Assembly (NCBI GenBank): GCA_017302295.1
Contig: JAFLDS010000006.1
Coordinates: forward strand, 62,001 to 126,000
Length of the DNA: 64,000 nucleotides
Source: Thauera sp.
GTDB taxonomy: Bacteria; Pseudomonadota; Gammaproteobacteria; Burkholderiales; Rhodocyclaceae
Direction of reading: 5' to 3'
The translations under genes and the position numbers were made by a program. The notes under the pieces were generated by a model that had not been told where the DNA came from, did no database searches, and saw only the letters and a list, made by a program, of their open reading frames with translations. Positions 1 through 10,238 of the stretch are shown here, piece by piece (positions within the stretch are counted from its first letter, which is position 1; each line of letters opens with the position of its first letter).

Positions 1-1656
1 CGGCGGCGCAAGAACAACCCGCTGCTCGTCGGCGAGGCCGGCGTAGGCAAGACGGCGATCGCCGAAGGGCTCGCGCACCGCATCGTCGAGGGCCGCGTTC
101 CGGAGATCCTCGAGAACGCCCAGGTGTTTGCGCTCGACATGGGCGCCCTGCTTGCCGGCACCAAGTATCGCGGCGACTTCGAACAGCGCCTGAAGGCCGT
201 GCTCAAGCAGTTGTTGGAAAATCCGAATGCGATCCTGTTCATCGACGAGATCCATACGTTGATCGGTGCCGGCGCCGCTTCGGGCGGAACGCTGGATGCG
301 TCCAACCTGCTCAAGCCGGCGCTGTCCTCCGGTCAGCTCAAGTGCATCGGCGCCACCACCTACAACGAGTTCCGCCAGATCTTCGAGAAGGACCACGCGC
401 TGTCGCGGCGCTTCCAGAAGGTCGACGTGGTCGAGCCCTCGGTTGCCGAGACGGTCGAGATCCTCAAGGGGCTCAAGAGCCGCTTCGAGGAGCATCACGG
501 CGTGAAGTATTCCACCTCCGCGCTGTCAAGCGCGGCCGAGCTATCAGCGCGCTACATCAATGATCGCCACCTGCCGGACAAGGCCATCGACGTCATCGAC
601 GAGGCCGGTGCCGCACAGCGCATCCTGCCGAAATCCAGGCAGAAGAAGACCATCGGCAAGAACGAGATCGAGGAGATCGTCGCCAAGATCGCCCGCATCC
701 CGCCGCGCAGCGTGTCCAACGACGACAAGGCGGCCCTGAGGACGCTTGAGCGCGACCTCAAGAACGTCGTCTTCGGCCAGGATGCCGCGATCGATGCGCT
801 CGCGCAGGCGATCAAGATGTCGCGCTCGGGCCTCGGCAATCCGCAGAAGCCGATCGGCTCCTTCCTGTTCTCCGGTCCGACCGGCGTCGGCAAAACGGAA
901 GTAGCGCGCCAGCTCGCCTACGTGCTCGGCATCGAACTGGTGCGTTTCGACATGTCGGAGTACATGGAGCGCCACGCCGTCAGCCGACTGATCGGCGCGC
1001 CTCCGGGATATGTCGGCTTCGACCAGGGCGGCCTGCTGACAGAGCAGATCACCAAAAAGCCGCACTGCGTGCTGCTGCTCGACGAGATCGAGAAGGCACA
1101 TCCGGACATCTACAACATCCTGCTGCAGGTGATGGACCACGGCACGCTGACCGACAACAACGGCCGGCAGGCAGACTTCCGCAACGTGATCATCATCATG
1201 ACCACCAACGCGGGCGCCGAGACCATGCAGAAGTCGGTGATCGGCTTCTCGGCCAAGCGCGAGGTGGGCGACGAGATGGAAGACATCAAGCGCATGTTCT
1301 CGCCCGAGTTCCGCAACCGCCTCGATGCGATGATCTCCTTCAAGGCGCTGGACAACGAGATCATCCTGCGGGTGGTCGACAAGTTCCTCATGCAGCTCGA
1401 GGCCCAACTGCACGAGAAGAAGGTCGAGGCGCACTTCAGCGACGAGCTGAAGGCCTGGCTCGCCGAGAAGGGATTCGATCCGCTGATGGGTGCGCGTCCG
1501 ATGGCCCGTCTCATCCAGGATACGATCCGCTCCGCGCTCGCCGACGAACTGCTGTTCGGTCGCCTGGCGAACGGCGGCAAGGTCACGATCGACCTCGATG
1601 ATGACGACAAGGTGAAGCTGGTATTCGAGCACACCGAGGACGCGACCACCGTCTAA
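1..1656 (+). CDS. clpA: ATP-dependent Clp protease ATP-binding subunit ClpA (5' truncated by window)
   Basis: This is the C-terminal 551 residues of a Hsp100/ClpA unfoldase, which feeds substrates to ClpP in the cytoplasm. The frame is open from base 1, so roughly the first 200 residues (ClpS-binding N domain) lie outside the window. Walker A of the first AAA+ domain (GEAGVGKT) is at codons 11-18 and Walker B (ILFIDEIH) near codon 80. The second module has GPTGVGKT with its Lys at codon 298 and [11 protein letters not shown] near codon 360. An IGF tripeptide (SVIGFS) before the [11 protein letters not shown] segment matches the ClpP-docking loop, which separates ClpA from ClpB. A strong terminator follows the stop codon directly. 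Confidence 0.96.
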   Translation, partial: RRRKNNPLLVGEAGVGKTAIAEGLAHRIVEGRVPEILENAQVFALDMGALLAGTKYRGDFEQRLKAVLKQLLENPNAILFIDEIHTLIGAGAASGGTLDASNLLKPALSSGQLKCIGATTYNEFRQIFEKDHALSRRFQKVDVVEPSVAETVEILKGLKSRFEEHHGVKYSTSALSSAAELSARYINDRHLPDKAIDVIDEAGAAQRILPKSRQKKTIGKNEIEEIVAKIARIPPRSVSNDDKAALRTLERDLKNVVFGQDAAIDALAQAIKMSRSGLGNPQKPIGSFLFSGPTGVGKTEVARQLAYVLGIELVRFDMSEYMERHAVSRLIGAPPGYVGFDQGGLLTEQITKKPHCVLLLDEIEKAHPDIYNILLQVMDHGTLTDNNGRQADFRNVIIIMTTNAGAETMQKSVIGFSAKREVGDEMEDIKRMFSPEFRNRLDAMISFKALDNEIILRVVDKFLMQLEAQLHEKKVEAHFSDELKAWLAEKGFDPLMGARPMARLIQDTIRSALADELLFGRLANGGKVTIDLDDDDKVKLVFEHTEDATTV

Positions 1657-1678
1657 CCGCCCTGCAAGCACACGCACG

Positions 1679-1709
1679 GCGCCTCCCCACGCGGGAGGCG
1701 CTTTTTTTT
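1679..1709 (+). terminator. Rho-independent terminator of clpA
   Basis: A perfect 9-bp stem GCGCCTCCC/GGGAGGCGC with a 5-nt loop is followed directly by eight T residues, 23 bp after the clpA stop codon. Confidence 0.95.
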
Positions 1710-1833
1710 GCACTTCCGCTGCGCCGGGACTGAGCGCGCGGGTGCCGCCGACTTTCCTTGCACGGCACGCGCTCGGCTATCATGCGCGCGCAGCGGCAGT
1801 CCCGCCCGCCTCATCCTCTGCAAGGAGTCTCGC

Positions 1834-2313
1834 ATGCCCATCCTGACCACCGATCTCTGCGACGCCAACGAAGACAAGGTCAGCGTCGTCAGCCCGATGT
1901 TCCGCAGCTTCGGCGGACGTTCCGCGTTCGGCGGACCAATCACCACGCTGAAGCTGTTCGAGGACAACGCCCTAGTACGTAAGACACTGGAAACCGCAGG
2001 CGACGGTCGTGTCCTGGTCATCGACGGCGGCGGTTCGATGCGTTGCGCACTCGTGGGCGACCAACTGGCGGAACTGGGGGTCAGGAATGGCTGGGCCGGC
2101 ATCGTCGTGTATGGCTGCATCCGCGACTCGAGAGCCATTGCGGGCATGGACCTCGGCGTCTTCGCCCTCGGCACCCATCCGCGCAAGACAGTGAAACGCA
2201 ACACCGGCGAGGCCGACCTGCCCGTCACGTTTGGCGGAGTCACCTTCGTGCCCGGACATTTCCTTTACGCCGACGAGGATGGCGTCATCGTCTCGGCGAC
2301 GGCCCTGATCTGA
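1834..2313 (+). CDS. rraA: RraA-family protein (RNase E activity regulator / HMG aldolase fold)
   Basis: This 159-residue protein is close to the length of E. coli RraA (161 residues). It has the family core [17 protein letters not shown] followed by [11 protein letters not shown]. RraA proteins form ring-shaped trimers. In enterobacteria they inhibit RNase E, while other members are metal-dependent 4-hydroxy-4-methyl-2-oxoglutarate aldolases, so the exact role is uncertain. The ATG at 1834 was chosen because AAGGAG lies 6 bp upstream and the product then aligns with the usual N-terminus. The open frame extends further upstream into the clpA terminator, which cannot be coding. Confidence 0.9.
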   Translation: MPILTTDLCDANEDKVSVVSPMFRSFGGRSAFGGPITTLKLFEDNALVRKTLETAGDGRVLVIDGGGSMRCALVGDQLAELGVRNGWAGIVVYGCIRDSRAIAGMDLGVFALGTHPRKTVKRNTGEADLPVTFGGVTFVPGHFLYADEDGVIVSATALI

Positions 2314-2480
2314 CTCCATTTCCGGCCGCTACGAACACGCTGCGCAAGCCCTGGTCTGCGGCGGATTCGACGCAGCGCAGCAGAAAAGGCGTCACCTCCC
2401 ATTTCACGACGCTGATTATCTTTTCGTATCGTGAAAACGGAGATACAAATCATTGTTTATAAAACACTAATTATTTTCTT

Positions 2481-2498
2481 ATGTCTTATATAAGACAT
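2481..2498. promoter_or_regulatory. Perfect 18-bp palindrome upstream of aceA (candidate operator)
   Basis: ATGTCTTATATAAGACAT is identical to its reverse complement. It lies immediately upstream of the predicted -35 box of aceA, in the AT-rich part of the 332-bp gap after rraA. Its size and symmetry suit a dimeric repressor or activator. No regulator gene is adjacent, so the protein that binds it is unknown. Confidence 0.7.
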
Positions 2499-2499
2499 A

Positions 2500-2528
2500 T
2501 TGCTGCTACGCACGATGCAGCCTATACT
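2500..2528 (+). promoter_or_regulatory. Predicted sigma-70 promoter of aceA
   Basis: TTGCTG (2500-2505) and TATACT (2523-2528) are separated by 17 bp, about 118 bp before the aceA start codon. The palindrome at 2481-2498 abuts the -35 box. The rest of the 2314-2645 gap shows no gene. Confidence 0.7.
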
Positions 2529-2645
2529 TTGCAGCAACCGAGACACCTCTCTCCCTCGAAGATGTTCCGGCTTGGACCTCCGGCGCGATACCCCAAGACT
2601 GCGCCCCGAGGTTGAATCAACACTCGAAAGACACAAGGAAGCATC

Positions 2646-3959
2646 ATGACGCTGACCCGCGAACAGCAAATCGCCGCTCTGGAAAAAGACTGGGCCGAAA
2701 ACCCCCGTTGGAAAGGCATCAAGCGCGGTTACTCCGCCGCTGACGTCGTTCGCCTGCGCGGCAGCCTGCAGCCCGAGTACACGCTGGCCCAGCGCGGCGC
2801 AAAGCTGCTTTGGGAGCGTGTGAACGGCGGCGCAAAGAAAGGTTATGTGAACGCCTTCGGCGCGATCACCGCCGGTCAGGCGATGCAGCAGGCCAAGGCC
2901 GGCCTGGAAGCCGTGTACCTTTCCGGCTGGCAGGTGGCTGCCGACGGCAACACCTCCGAAACCATGTACCCGGACCAGTCGCTGTACGCCTACGACTCGG
3001 TGCCGACCATGGTTCGCCGCATCAACAACACCTTCAAGCGTGCCGACGAGATCCAGTGGTCGCGTGGCATCAACCCGGGCGACAAGGAATTCATCGACTA
3101 CTTCCTGCCGATCGTCGCTGACGCTGAAGCCGGTTTCGGTGGCGTGCTGAACGCCTTCGAACTGATGAAGAACATGATCGCTGCGGGCGCCGCCGGTGTG
3201 CACTTTGAAGACCAGCTCGCTGCGGTCAAGAAGTGCGGCCACATGGGTGGCAAGGTGCTGGTGCCGACGCAGGAAGCCTGCGAAAAGCTGATCTCGGCCC
3301 GTTTTGCCGCCGACGTCATGGGCGTGCCGACCATCATCCTGGCCCGTACCGACGCCGAAGCCGCGAACCTGATCACCTCCGATCACGACGCCAACGACAA
3401 GCCCTTCCTCACCGGTGAGCGCACCCAGGAAGGTTTCTACCGCGTCAAGAACGGTCTGGAACAGTCCATCAGCCGCGGCGTCGCCTATGCGCCCTACGCC
3501 GACCTGGTGTGGTGCGAGACCGGCACGCCCGACCTTGGCTTCGCCCGCGAGTTCGCGCAGGCCGTGCATGCCGCCTGCCCGGGCAAGCTGCTTTCGTACA
3601 ACTGCTCGCCGTCCTTCAACTGGAAGAAGAACCTGGACGATGCCACCATCGCCAAGTTCCAGGACGAGCTGTCGGCGCTGGGCTACAAGTACCAGTTCAT
3701 CACGCTGGCCGGCATCCACATCAACTGGTTCAACACCTTCAAGTTCGCCCACGCCTACGCCCGCGGCGAAGGCATGAAGCACTACACCGAAATGGTGCAG
3801 GAGCCGGAGTTCGCCGCGCGCGAACAGGGCTACACCTTCGTGTCGCACCAGCAGGAAGTCGGCGCAGGCTACTTCGACGACGTCACCACCGTGATCCAGG
3901 GCGGCTCGTCCTCGGTGAAGGCCCTCACCGGCTCGACCGAAGAAGAGCAGTTCCACTAA
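2646..3959 (+). CDS. aceA: Isocitrate lyase
   Basis: The 437-residue isocitrate lyase splits isocitrate into glyoxylate and succinate, the first step of the glyoxylate shunt, allowing growth on acetate and fatty acids. The signature KKCGHMGGKVLVPT is present with the catalytic cysteine at residue 197. SGWQVAAD near residue 93, the VADAEAGFGG metal/substrate segment near residue 158 and NCSPSFNW in the C-terminal half also match. Length equals the E. coli-type enzyme. AAGGA lies about 6 bp before the ATG. The gene is monocistronic, with its own promoter, candidate operator and terminator. Malate synthase is not adjacent. Confidence 0.97.
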   Translation: MTLTREQQIAALEKDWAENPRWKGIKRGYSAADVVRLRGSLQPEYTLAQRGAKLLWERVNGGAKKGYVNAFGAITAGQAMQQAKAGLEAVYLSGWQVAADGNTSETMYPDQSLYAYDSVPTMVRRINNTFKRADEIQWSRGINPGDKEFIDYFLPIVADAEAGFGGVLNAFELMKNMIAAGAAGVHFEDQLAAVKKCGHMGGKVLVPTQEACEKLISARFAADVMGVPTIILARTDAEAANLITSDHDANDKPFLTGERTQEGFYRVKNGLEQSISRGVAYAPYADLVWCETGTPDLGFAREFAQAVHAACPGKLLSYNCSPSFNWKKNLDDATIAKFQDELSALGYKYQFITLAGIHINWFNTFKFAHAYARGEGMKHYTEMVQEPEFAAREQGYTFVSHQQEVGAGYFDDVTTVIQGGSSSVKALTGSTEEEQFH

Positions 3960-3968
3960 GAAACTTCA

Positions 3969-3998
3969 CAGACCGAGCCGGCAACCCGGCTCGGTCTG
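3969..3998 (+). terminator. 13-bp perfect hairpin after aceA
   Basis: A 13-bp stem with the 4-nt loop CAAC starts 10 bp after the aceA stop codon. It has no T tract of its own and precedes a second, canonical terminator. It may stabilise the mRNA end or help pausing. Confidence 0.6.
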
Positions 3999-4008
3999 CG
4001 GAAATCGA

Positions 4009-4046
4009 CGAGGCCGCCCGGGTTCCCCGCGCGGCCTCGTTTTTTT
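4009..4046 (+). terminator. Rho-independent terminator of aceA
   Basis: The 9-bp stem CGAGGCCGC/GCGGCCTCG is followed by seven T residues. It separates aceA from the convergent Spy-like gene. Confidence 0.92.
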
Positions 4047-4061
4047 GCAGCCGACGGACGA

Positions 4062-4619
4062 TTACAGGCCTTGCCGCATCCCCGCGCCTGCGCCATCCCG
4101 CATCGGGCCACCCCTGCCCGGCCCCATGCCGCGCTCGCCCTTGCCACCGCGCGGCCCCATCTGGAAGTCGGCATCGAAGACCTTCTTCTGCGCATCGCTC
4201 AAGCTGGGGTAAAGGGTTTCGACCGCACGCCGCGTATCGGCCAGTTCGGCCTGGTGGAAGCGGCTCATCTCTTCCATGCGCTGCAGGCGCTCGACCGCGG
4301 TCGTCGGCCAGCCCGCCTGGCGATGCGCCGCCATGCGCTCGCCGACGTCCTTCGCCTTCACCAGCATCGCGCCCTTGAACTGCGTCCATGCGGCCTGTTG
4401 CTCCGGTTTGAGCGCCAGCGCCAGCTCGAGACGCGCGAGGCGGGTCTGTGCACGTTGCGCGATGCGCTCGGCCATCTGCGCCGGCTCCATGCGCTGCATG
4501 CCCATCGGGCCAGGGCCATCGCCGCCGCACGGGCCGCCTCGCGCTATCGCGACGGAGGCGCCCAGCGCAGTGGTGGCGACGAGGGCGGCGGCAATCGAGT
4601 TCCTGATCCAGGTTTTCAT
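4062..4619 (-). CDS. Spy/CpxP-like periplasmic protein
   Basis: This 185-residue exported protein starts with an N-terminal signal peptide (MKTWIRNSIAAALVATTALG, cleavage probably after SVAIA). A helical, Met/Gln/Arg-rich region follows, with an LKPEQQAAW segment like the LTxxQ motif of the Spy/CpxP family, then a Gly/Arg-rich tail. Spy and CpxP are periplasmic chaperone or stress-sensor proteins. The start at 4619 was preferred over an upstream in-frame ATG at 4670 because GAAAGGAG lies just before it and the signal peptide then sits at the N-terminus. It is divergent from the two-component pair at 4808-6915, a layout typical of envelope-stress circuits, so that pair may control it (inference). 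Confidence 0.8.
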   Translation of the reverse strand: MKTWIRNSIAAALVATTALGASVAIARGGPCGGDGPGPMGMQRMEPAQMAERIAQRAQTRLARLELALALKPEQQAAWTQFKGAMLVKAKDVGERMAAHRQAGWPTTAVERLQRMEEMSRFHQAELADTRRAVETLYPSLSDAQKKVFDADFQMGPRGGKGERGMGPGRGGPMRDGAGAGMRQGL

Positions 4620-4807
4620 GGTGTTTCTCCTTTCGGGGTCGGTGCCCGTCGAAGCGGGCGACGGGGCCATTTGAACACCGGGATGTAAGCCGGATTTGTC
4701 CGCGCACGGCGGTTTTGCACCGTCATGTCTCTAGCGCCGTGCCGGATACGCTGGGATACAAAGCACGGGGATACCGGGCTTAAGATGCGCCCCATGGAGA
4801 CGCCACG

Positions 4808-5578
4808 ATGAGCACCCAGACCGACCACATCCTGATCGTCGATGACGACCGCGACATCCGCAGCCTGCTCGCCGACTACCTCGAGAAGCAGGGCCTGCGC
4901 TGCACCACCGCAGCCGACGGGCGCGACATGAGGGCAAAGCTCGAGGCGCACCGGGTCGACCTCATTGTGCTCGACATCATGATGCCCGGCGAGGACGGCC
5001 TGACGCTGTGCCGCAACCTGCGCGCGAGCGGCGGCCCGCATGCCAACACACCCATCCTGATGCTGACCGCGCGCGGCGAGGACATGGACCGCATCATCGG
5101 CCTCGAGATGGGCGCCGACGACTACCTGCCCAAGCCCTTCGTGCCGCGCGAACTCTACGCCCGCATCCGCGCCATCCTGCGCCGCGCACGCGCCCTGCCG
5201 CCCAACCTCGACGCCGCGCCGCCGGCCAACACCCGCGAGCTGCGCTTCGCGCATTGGCGGCTGGACACGGTGAATCGGCACCTGATCGATGGCGAGGGCA
5301 CGGTGGTCGCGCTGTCGGGCGCCGAGTACCGCATGCTCGGCGTGTTCCTCGCCCATCCGCAGAAGGTGCTTTCGCGCGACCAGCTGATGGAGCTCACCCA
5401 GGGGCGCGAGGCGGAGGTGTTCGACCGCTCGATCGACCTGCTGGTCAGCCGCCTGCGCCAGCGCCTGGGCGATAACGCGCGCGAGCCGGCCATCATCAAG
5501 ACGGTACGCAACGAGGGCTACGTACTGGCCGCCGAGGTCATGCCGGTCGCGGAGCCCAGCGGGGCCGGCCAGCCATGA
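4808..5578 (+). CDS. OmpR-family response regulator
   Basis: This 256-residue protein has a receiver domain (residues 7-120) and a C-terminal winged helix (about 145-245). The acidic pair is DD at 12-13 and the phospho-acceptor is Asp56 in VLDIMMP. The conserved LPKPF supplies the receiver lysine. The C-terminal half has the OmpR/PhoB pattern RSIDLLVSRLRQRL and the wing KTVRNEGYVL. GGAG sits about 8 bp before the ATG. Its stop codon overlaps the start of the sensor kinase gene (ATGA), so the two are translationally coupled. The divergent Spy-like gene is the most obvious candidate target. Confidence 0.93.
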   Translation: MSTQTDHILIVDDDRDIRSLLADYLEKQGLRCTTAADGRDMRAKLEAHRVDLIVLDIMMPGEDGLTLCRNLRASGGPHANTPILMLTARGEDMDRIIGLEMGADDYLPKPFVPRELYARIRAILRRARALPPNLDAAPPANTRELRFAHWRLDTVNRHLIDGEGTVVALSGAEYRMLGVFLAHPQKVLSRDQLMELTQGREAEVFDRSIDLLVSRLRQRLGDNAREPAIIKTVRNEGYVLAAEVMPVAEPSGAGQP

Positions 5579-6915
5579 GACTGCCCTGGCCGCGCAGCCT
5601 GTTCGCCCGCCTGATGCTGATCTGGATCGTCGGCTTGACGGCGGTGCTCGCGGTCAGCTTCATGCTGTTCGTGGGTGAACGCGAGCGCGTCGGCCGTGCT
5701 GCGCTGTTCGAGGGGATCGCGCAGGAGATCGCGGCGACCGCTGATGTGCTCGACCGCCTGTCGCCGGCCGAGCGGGAACGCTGGATCGACGAACTCGGCC
5801 GCCGCCGGCTGCGTTTCGCGCTGCGCCCGCCCGGCGAACCTGCCGAGTTCCGCCCCCTGCCCGAGCATCCGCTGCTGAACGCCTTGCGCGAAGCCATGCC
5901 GGATCGCATGCCGACCCTGCATGCCGTCGACCGGGCGGCGATGCCGCACCCGATGCTGATGGCCTCGATCCGGCTCGCCGACGGCATGCCACTGCTCGTC
6001 CGCCTGCCGGGGCTGGGGCCCAGGCTCGCGCGCGGGCCGCACCTTCCCCCACCCGATCGGCTGCTTGCCGCCCTGTTGGCGCTGATCGGCGGCGTCAGCC
6101 TGCTGGCCTGGATCGCGGTGAGACTCGCCACCCGGCCGCTGTCGCGCATGGCCGAGGCAGCGCGGGCGCTGGGCGAGAACCCGGAGCGCGCGCCGATCGA
6201 CACCACCGGCCCCGCCGAGGTGGCCCAGGCCGCAGCCGCCTTCAATCAGATGCAGCAACGCATCCGCGAACACGTCGCCGATCGCACCCGCATCCTTGCC
6301 GCGATCTCGCACGACCTTCAAACGCCGATCACCCGCCTGCGCCTGCGCGCCGAGATGGTCGACGACGAGGCGCTGCGCGGCAGGATCCAGTCCGATCTGG
6401 ACGCGATGCAGGCGCTGGTGAAGGAAGGCCTCGCCTATGCCCGCAGCCTGGACGAGCGCCAGCCGGCGCAACCGATCGACGTCGACGGTCTGCTGTCGGC
6501 GCTCCACGCCGATGCACAAGACATGGGCTGGGAGGTCAGCGTGGAGGGCAAGGCGCATCGCCGCAGCCTCGGTCAGCCGACCGCCCTGCGGCGCGCGCTG
6601 TGGAACCTGATCGAGAACGGCGTGAAATTCGGCGGGCGGGTGGAGGTTCGCCTGACCGAATCGATCGAGGGATTCGAGATCCGGATCCGCGATCACGGCC
6701 CGGGCGTGTCCGAAGCCGAACTCGACAAGGTCTTCGAGCCCTTCTTCCGCACCGAATCGTCGCGCAGCCGTGAAACCGGCGGCACCGGCCTCGGCCTGGC
6801 GATCGCCCGCAATCTGCTGCGCGCACAGCGCGGTGATGTAGCGCTGCGCAATCATCCGGGCGGAGGCCTGGAAGCGATCGTCACCTTGCCCGCCATGGCC
6901 GGGGGCCCGAGCTGA
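5575..6915 (+). CDS. Sensor histidine kinase (EnvZ/CpxA type)
   Basis: This 446-residue inner-membrane kinase is the partner of the preceding regulator. A first transmembrane helix at about residues 13-33 is followed by a roughly 125-residue periplasmic sensor region, a second helix (about 161-180), a HAMP linker, and the dimerisation/phosphoacceptor motif AAISHDLQTPITRLRLR with His246. The ATPase has the N box LIENGVKF, G1 DHGPGVSE, F box VFEPFFR and G2 GGTGLGLAIAR. The stimulus is unknown. The periplasmic region is proline- and arginine-rich without a recognisable ligand domain. Confidence 0.93.
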   Translation: MRLPWPRSLFARLMLIWIVGLTAVLAVSFMLFVGERERVGRAALFEGIAQEIAATADVLDRLSPAERERWIDELGRRRLRFALRPPGEPAEFRPLPEHPLLNALREAMPDRMPTLHAVDRAAMPHPMLMASIRLADGMPLLVRLPGLGPRLARGPHLPPPDRLLAALLALIGGVSLLAWIAVRLATRPLSRMAEAARALGENPERAPIDTTGPAEVAQAAAAFNQMQQRIREHVADRTRILAAISHDLQTPITRLRLRAEMVDDEALRGRIQSDLDAMQALVKEGLAYARSLDERQPAQPIDVDGLLSALHADAQDMGWEVSVEGKAHRRSLGQPTALRRALWNLIENGVKFGGRVEVRLTESIEGFEIRIRDHGPGVSEAELDKVFEPFFRTESSRSRETGGTGLGLAIARNLLRAQRGDVALRNHPGGGLEAIVTLPAMAGGPS

Positions 6916-6926
6916 CGCGAAGCATG

Positions 6927-8558
6927 CTATCGCGATCCTCCCGGGTCGCCGTAGCGTGCAGCAAGTGCTTCGAAGCGCGCACACTCGGCCGCGCACCAGT
7001 CGGCCCCGAAGCCGAGTTCCTGCGCGAGGAGCTCGGCCACCGCCGGCGCCGCCTGCGCAGCCAGCGCCGCATCAAGGAACAAGGCGCGATGACGCCGGGC
7101 AAGTACATCCTCGACACCACGGGCAAATTCCTCACGCGCCGCGAAACGAACCTCCGCCTCGGTCAGGGAAAGCCCGTCCACCAGACGACGCCCCGCGCCC
7201 GGCAGGCGCTCGACCGACTCGCGGTCAGTGCCGTAGACATCGCCAGCAGAACCTGCTGAACCCGCCGAACCCGCCTGCGACGGCGGCGCACCGTGCAGGC
7301 GCAATGTCGAGGTGGGCGACGCCGGTTGCCCGAGCTTGGCGACCGACAGCGCGGTATCGACGGCATCCTCGGCCATCGCGCGGTAAGTCGTCCATTTGCC
7401 GCCGGTCACGCTGACGAGCCCCTGTGGCGACACCTCGACCACATGCTCGCGTGACAGCGTGCGCGTGGCAGACGCATCGCCGGCACCGATCAGCGGACGT
7501 AGGCCGACGAAGGCACTGCGCACATCGGCACGCGTCGGCGCACGCACGAGATAGCGCGCGGCGGTGGCGAGGATGAAGTCGGCCTCGCCCGGCAGCGGCT
7601 CCGGCTCGAGCGGCGCATCGTCGCACGGCGTGTCGGTGGTGCCCAGCACCACCCTACCCTGCCACGGGATCACGAACAACACCCGCCCGTCGTCGGTGCG
7701 CGGCACCAGCAGCGCGTCGGTGCCGGGCAGGAACTCGCGGCCGACAACCAGATGCAGGCCCTGGCTCGGACGCAGCAGGCGCGTTGCCTGCGGGTCGGCC
7801 AACCGTCGGACGCGATCGGCCCACACCCCGGTCGCATTGATCAACACGCGCGCGCCGACCTTGTGCATGTCGCCGGTCTCGACGTCGCGAACCCGAAGCC
7901 CGCGCACCCGCCCGTCCTCGACGATGAAGTCGCTCGCCGCGCAATAGTTGATCGCCAGCACCCCCAGATCGGACGCGGTGCGCGCCAGGGCCAGGGCCAG
8001 GCGGGCGTCATCGAACTGCGCGTCGTGATAGGCGATGCCACCGCGCAACCCGGCGGTATTCACGGTTGGCAGGGCGCTGACGGTGCGCGCCGCATTCAAC
8101 AGCCGGCTGCCGCCAAGCGCCGCGCCGCCGGCCAGCAGGTCGTAGATCTTCAGCCCGGCGCCGAGCAGCGGCTGGTCGAACCAGCGGTAGGCGGGCACGA
8201 CGAAGCGCAAGGGGTGAACTAGGTGCGGCGCATTCGCGAGCAGGCGGGCGCGCTCGACGAGTGCCTCGCGCACCAGGGCCAGGCGGCACTGGGCGAGGTA
8301 GCGCACGCCGCCATGGATGAGCTTGGTCGCGCGCGAACTGGTGCCCTTGGCGAAGTCCTGCGCCTCCACCAGCAAGACGGAAAAGCCGCGCGCGGCCGCA
8401 TCCACCGCGCAGCCCAGGCCGGTAGCGCCGCCGCCGATGACGACGACGTCCCAGGTCTTCGCCTCGCGCAGACGGGCGAGCAGCACCGGGCGCGACAACG
8501 CCTTCTCACCTGCGCGCTCAATCTCGTGCGCGTTCCTGCGCGGCTCGAGAAGCGTCAT
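6927..8558 (-). CDS. glpD: Aerobic glycerol-3-phosphate dehydrogenase
   Basis: This 543-residue FAD enzyme oxidises glycerol 3-phosphate to dihydroxyacetone phosphate and passes electrons to quinone at the inner membrane. The FAD-binding motif [21 protein letters not shown] is near residue 22, [17 protein letters not shown] follows, and [14 protein letters not shown] and [10 protein letters not shown] are typical later motifs. The ATG at 8558 overlaps the glpK stop (ATGA), so glpK-glpD form an operon. A small low-complexity GSA repeat ([10 protein letters not shown], coded near 7245-7275) sits in a linker before the C-terminal domain, where family members vary. Confidence 0.95.
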   Translation of the reverse strand: MTLLEPRRNAHEIERAGEKALSRPVLLARLREAKTWDVVVIGGGATGLGCAVDAAARGFSVLLVEAQDFAKGTSSRATKLIHGGVRYLAQCRLALVREALVERARLLANAPHLVHPLRFVVPAYRWFDQPLLGAGLKIYDLLAGGAALGGSRLLNAARTVSALPTVNTAGLRGGIAYHDAQFDDARLALALARTASDLGVLAINYCAASDFIVEDGRVRGLRVRDVETGDMHKVGARVLINATGVWADRVRRLADPQATRLLRPSQGLHLVVGREFLPGTDALLVPRTDDGRVLFVIPWQGRVVLGTTDTPCDDAPLEPEPLPGEADFILATAARYLVRAPTRADVRSAFVGLRPLIGAGDASATRTLSREHVVEVSPQGLVSVTGGKWTTYRAMAEDAVDTALSVAKLGQPASPTSTLRLHGAPPSQAGSAGSAGSAGDVYGTDRESVERLPGAGRRLVDGLSLTEAEVRFAAREEFARGVEDVLARRHRALFLDAALAAQAAPAVAELLAQELGFGADWCAAECARFEALAARYGDPGGSR

Positions 8559-10051
8559 TGCGCTGCCCAGCCCCGGGTGCGTTGCACCGCCTCGCGCCAC
8601 CGCCCGAGTACCTCGTCGCGCCGCGCGGCAGCCAGGGCGGGCACGAACACCCTGTCCTGCTGCCACTGGGCTGCGAGTTCATCGGTGCCGCTCCACAAGC
8701 CCACGCCGAGTCCGGCGAAGAAGGCGGCGCCCTGCGCGGTCGTCTCCAGCAGTCGCGGGCGCACCACCGTTACGCCGAGCAGGTCGGCCTGGATCTGCAA
8801 CAGCAGGTCGTTCGCCGCCGCGCCGCCGTCGACGCGCAGTTCGCGCAGGGGCTCTGCGCCATCGCGCTGCATCGCGTCGACCAGGTCAACCGTCTGCAGC
8901 GCGATCGCATCGAGTGCCGCCCGCGCGATGTGGCCCGCGCCACTGCCACGGGTCAGGCCCAGCAGGGCGCCGCGCGCATGCGCATCCCAATGCGGCGCGC
9001 CCAGTCCGGTGAACGCGGGCACCAGCACCACGCCGCCACTGTCGGGCACGCTCGCCGCCAACGCCTCGATGTCCGACGCGCGCTCGACCAGACCGAGGGC
9101 GTCGCGCAACCACTGCACAATCGCGCCCCCCATGAACACGCTGCCCTCCAGCGCATACTGCGCCCCACCGGGCCCGGCCCAGCCCACCGTGCTCAGCAGG
9201 CGATTTTGCGACGCGACCGGTGCGGCGCCGGTATTCATCAGCAGGAAGCAGCCGGTACCATAGGTGTTCTTCGCCATCCCCACCGTGAAACAGGCCTGGC
9301 CGAAGGTGGCCGCCTGCTGGTCACCCCCGATGCCGGCGATCGGCACCGCGGCGCCGAGCACCGACGCCTCGCTCTCGCCGCACGCGCCGATGCTGGGAAC
9401 GATGCGCGGCAGCAGCGCGCGCGGAATGCGGAAGCGTTCGAGCAGCCCCTCGTCCCAGTCGAGCGCATGCAGGTTGAACAGCAGCGTACGCGAGGCGTTG
9501 CCGGGATCGGTGACATGCAGGCGGCCTCCGCTCAGATGCCAGACGAGCCAGCTGTCGATGGTGCCGAACGCCAGCTCGCCGGCGTCGGCCCGCCGCCGTG
9601 CGTCGGGGAGATGGTCGAGCAGCCAGCCGAGCTTGGTGGCAGAGAAGTAGGGATCGAGCTCCAGGCCGGTGCGCTCGCGCACCTCGTCGGCCCAGCCCAG
9701 TGCGCGCAGACGGTCGCACTCTGCCGCGGTGCGCCGGTCCTGCCAGACGATGGCCGGCGCAAGCGCCCGTCCGGTGGCGCGCTCCCACAACACGACGGTC
9801 TCGCGCTGGTTGGCGATGCCCACCGCCGCCAGTTCGTTCGCGCCGACGCCGGCATCGGCAAGTGCCGCGCGCGCGCAATCGAACTGCGTGCGAAGGATTT
9901 CGTCGGCATCGTGTTCCACCCAGCCCGGTTGCGGGAAATGCTGCGCGAACTCGCGCTGCGCCCGGCCACACACTGCGCCGTCAACATCGAAGACGAAGGC
10001 GCGCGAACTCGTCGTACCCTGATCCAGCGCAAGTACATGAGCTTTGGCCAT
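8555..10051 (-). CDS. glpK: Glycerol kinase
   Basis: This 498-residue FGGY-family kinase phosphorylates glycerol to glycerol 3-phosphate in the cytoplasm. It opens with the phosphate-1 motif [11 protein letters not shown] and contains [27 protein letters not shown] and the FGGY signature region around [10 protein letters not shown]. It is close to the E. coli length (502). The start at 10051 was chosen over a longer in-frame extension because it gives the canonical N-terminus and has a GGAGGAGGG site upstream. It is first in an operon with glpD. No glycerol facilitator gene is adjacent. Confidence 0.96.
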   Translation of the reverse strand: MAKAHVLALDQGTTSSRAFVFDVDGAVCGRAQREFAQHFPQPGWVEHDADEILRTQFDCARAALADAGVGANELAAVGIANQRETVVLWERATGRALAPAIVWQDRRTAAECDRLRALGWADEVRERTGLELDPYFSATKLGWLLDHLPDARRRADAGELAFGTIDSWLVWHLSGGRLHVTDPGNASRTLLFNLHALDWDEGLLERFRIPRALLPRIVPSIGACGESEASVLGAAVPIAGIGGDQQAATFGQACFTVGMAKNTYGTGCFLLMNTGAAPVASQNRLLSTVGWAGPGGAQYALEGSVFMGGAIVQWLRDALGLVERASDIEALAASVPDSGGVVLVPAFTGLGAPHWDAHARGALLGLTRGSGAGHIARAALDAIALQTVDLVDAMQRDGAEPLRELRVDGGAAANDLLLQIQADLLGVTVVRPRLLETTAQGAAFFAGLGVGLWSGTDELAAQWQQDRVFVPALAAARRDEVLGRWREAVQRTRGWAAQ

Positions 10052-10110
10052 TTCCCGTTCCCTCCTCCGCCGCCTGCCTGCGTGAAGCCTAACCGCTTTC
10101 CGATGACGAA

Positions 10111-10138
10111 CGCGAGCGCGAGCGCGAGCGCGAGCGCG
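10111..10138. repeat. Short tandem hexamer repeat (CGCGAG)n
   Basis: Between four and five tandem copies of the hexamer CGCGAG lie in the glpK upstream region, between the divergent glpK and DMT transporter genes. It looks like slippage-prone simple sequence. It is not in a gene, but its length could affect promoter spacing. Confidence 0.8.
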
Positions 10139-10238
10139 GGCAGCTTCGGCCCCTTCCGATGCGATGCAAGCCCGCGCGCATCCTGTCGGGATGTGTTTCA
10201 ATCCGCCGTTCTGCTCACTGCACTGCAACATTCCGCCC

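Noticed and set aside
2457-3956. Long antisense frame opposite aceA
   Set aside because: A GC-rich third-position shadow of a clear isocitrate lyase gene, as are the other long antisense frames (for example opposite glpK, fhcA and xoxF).
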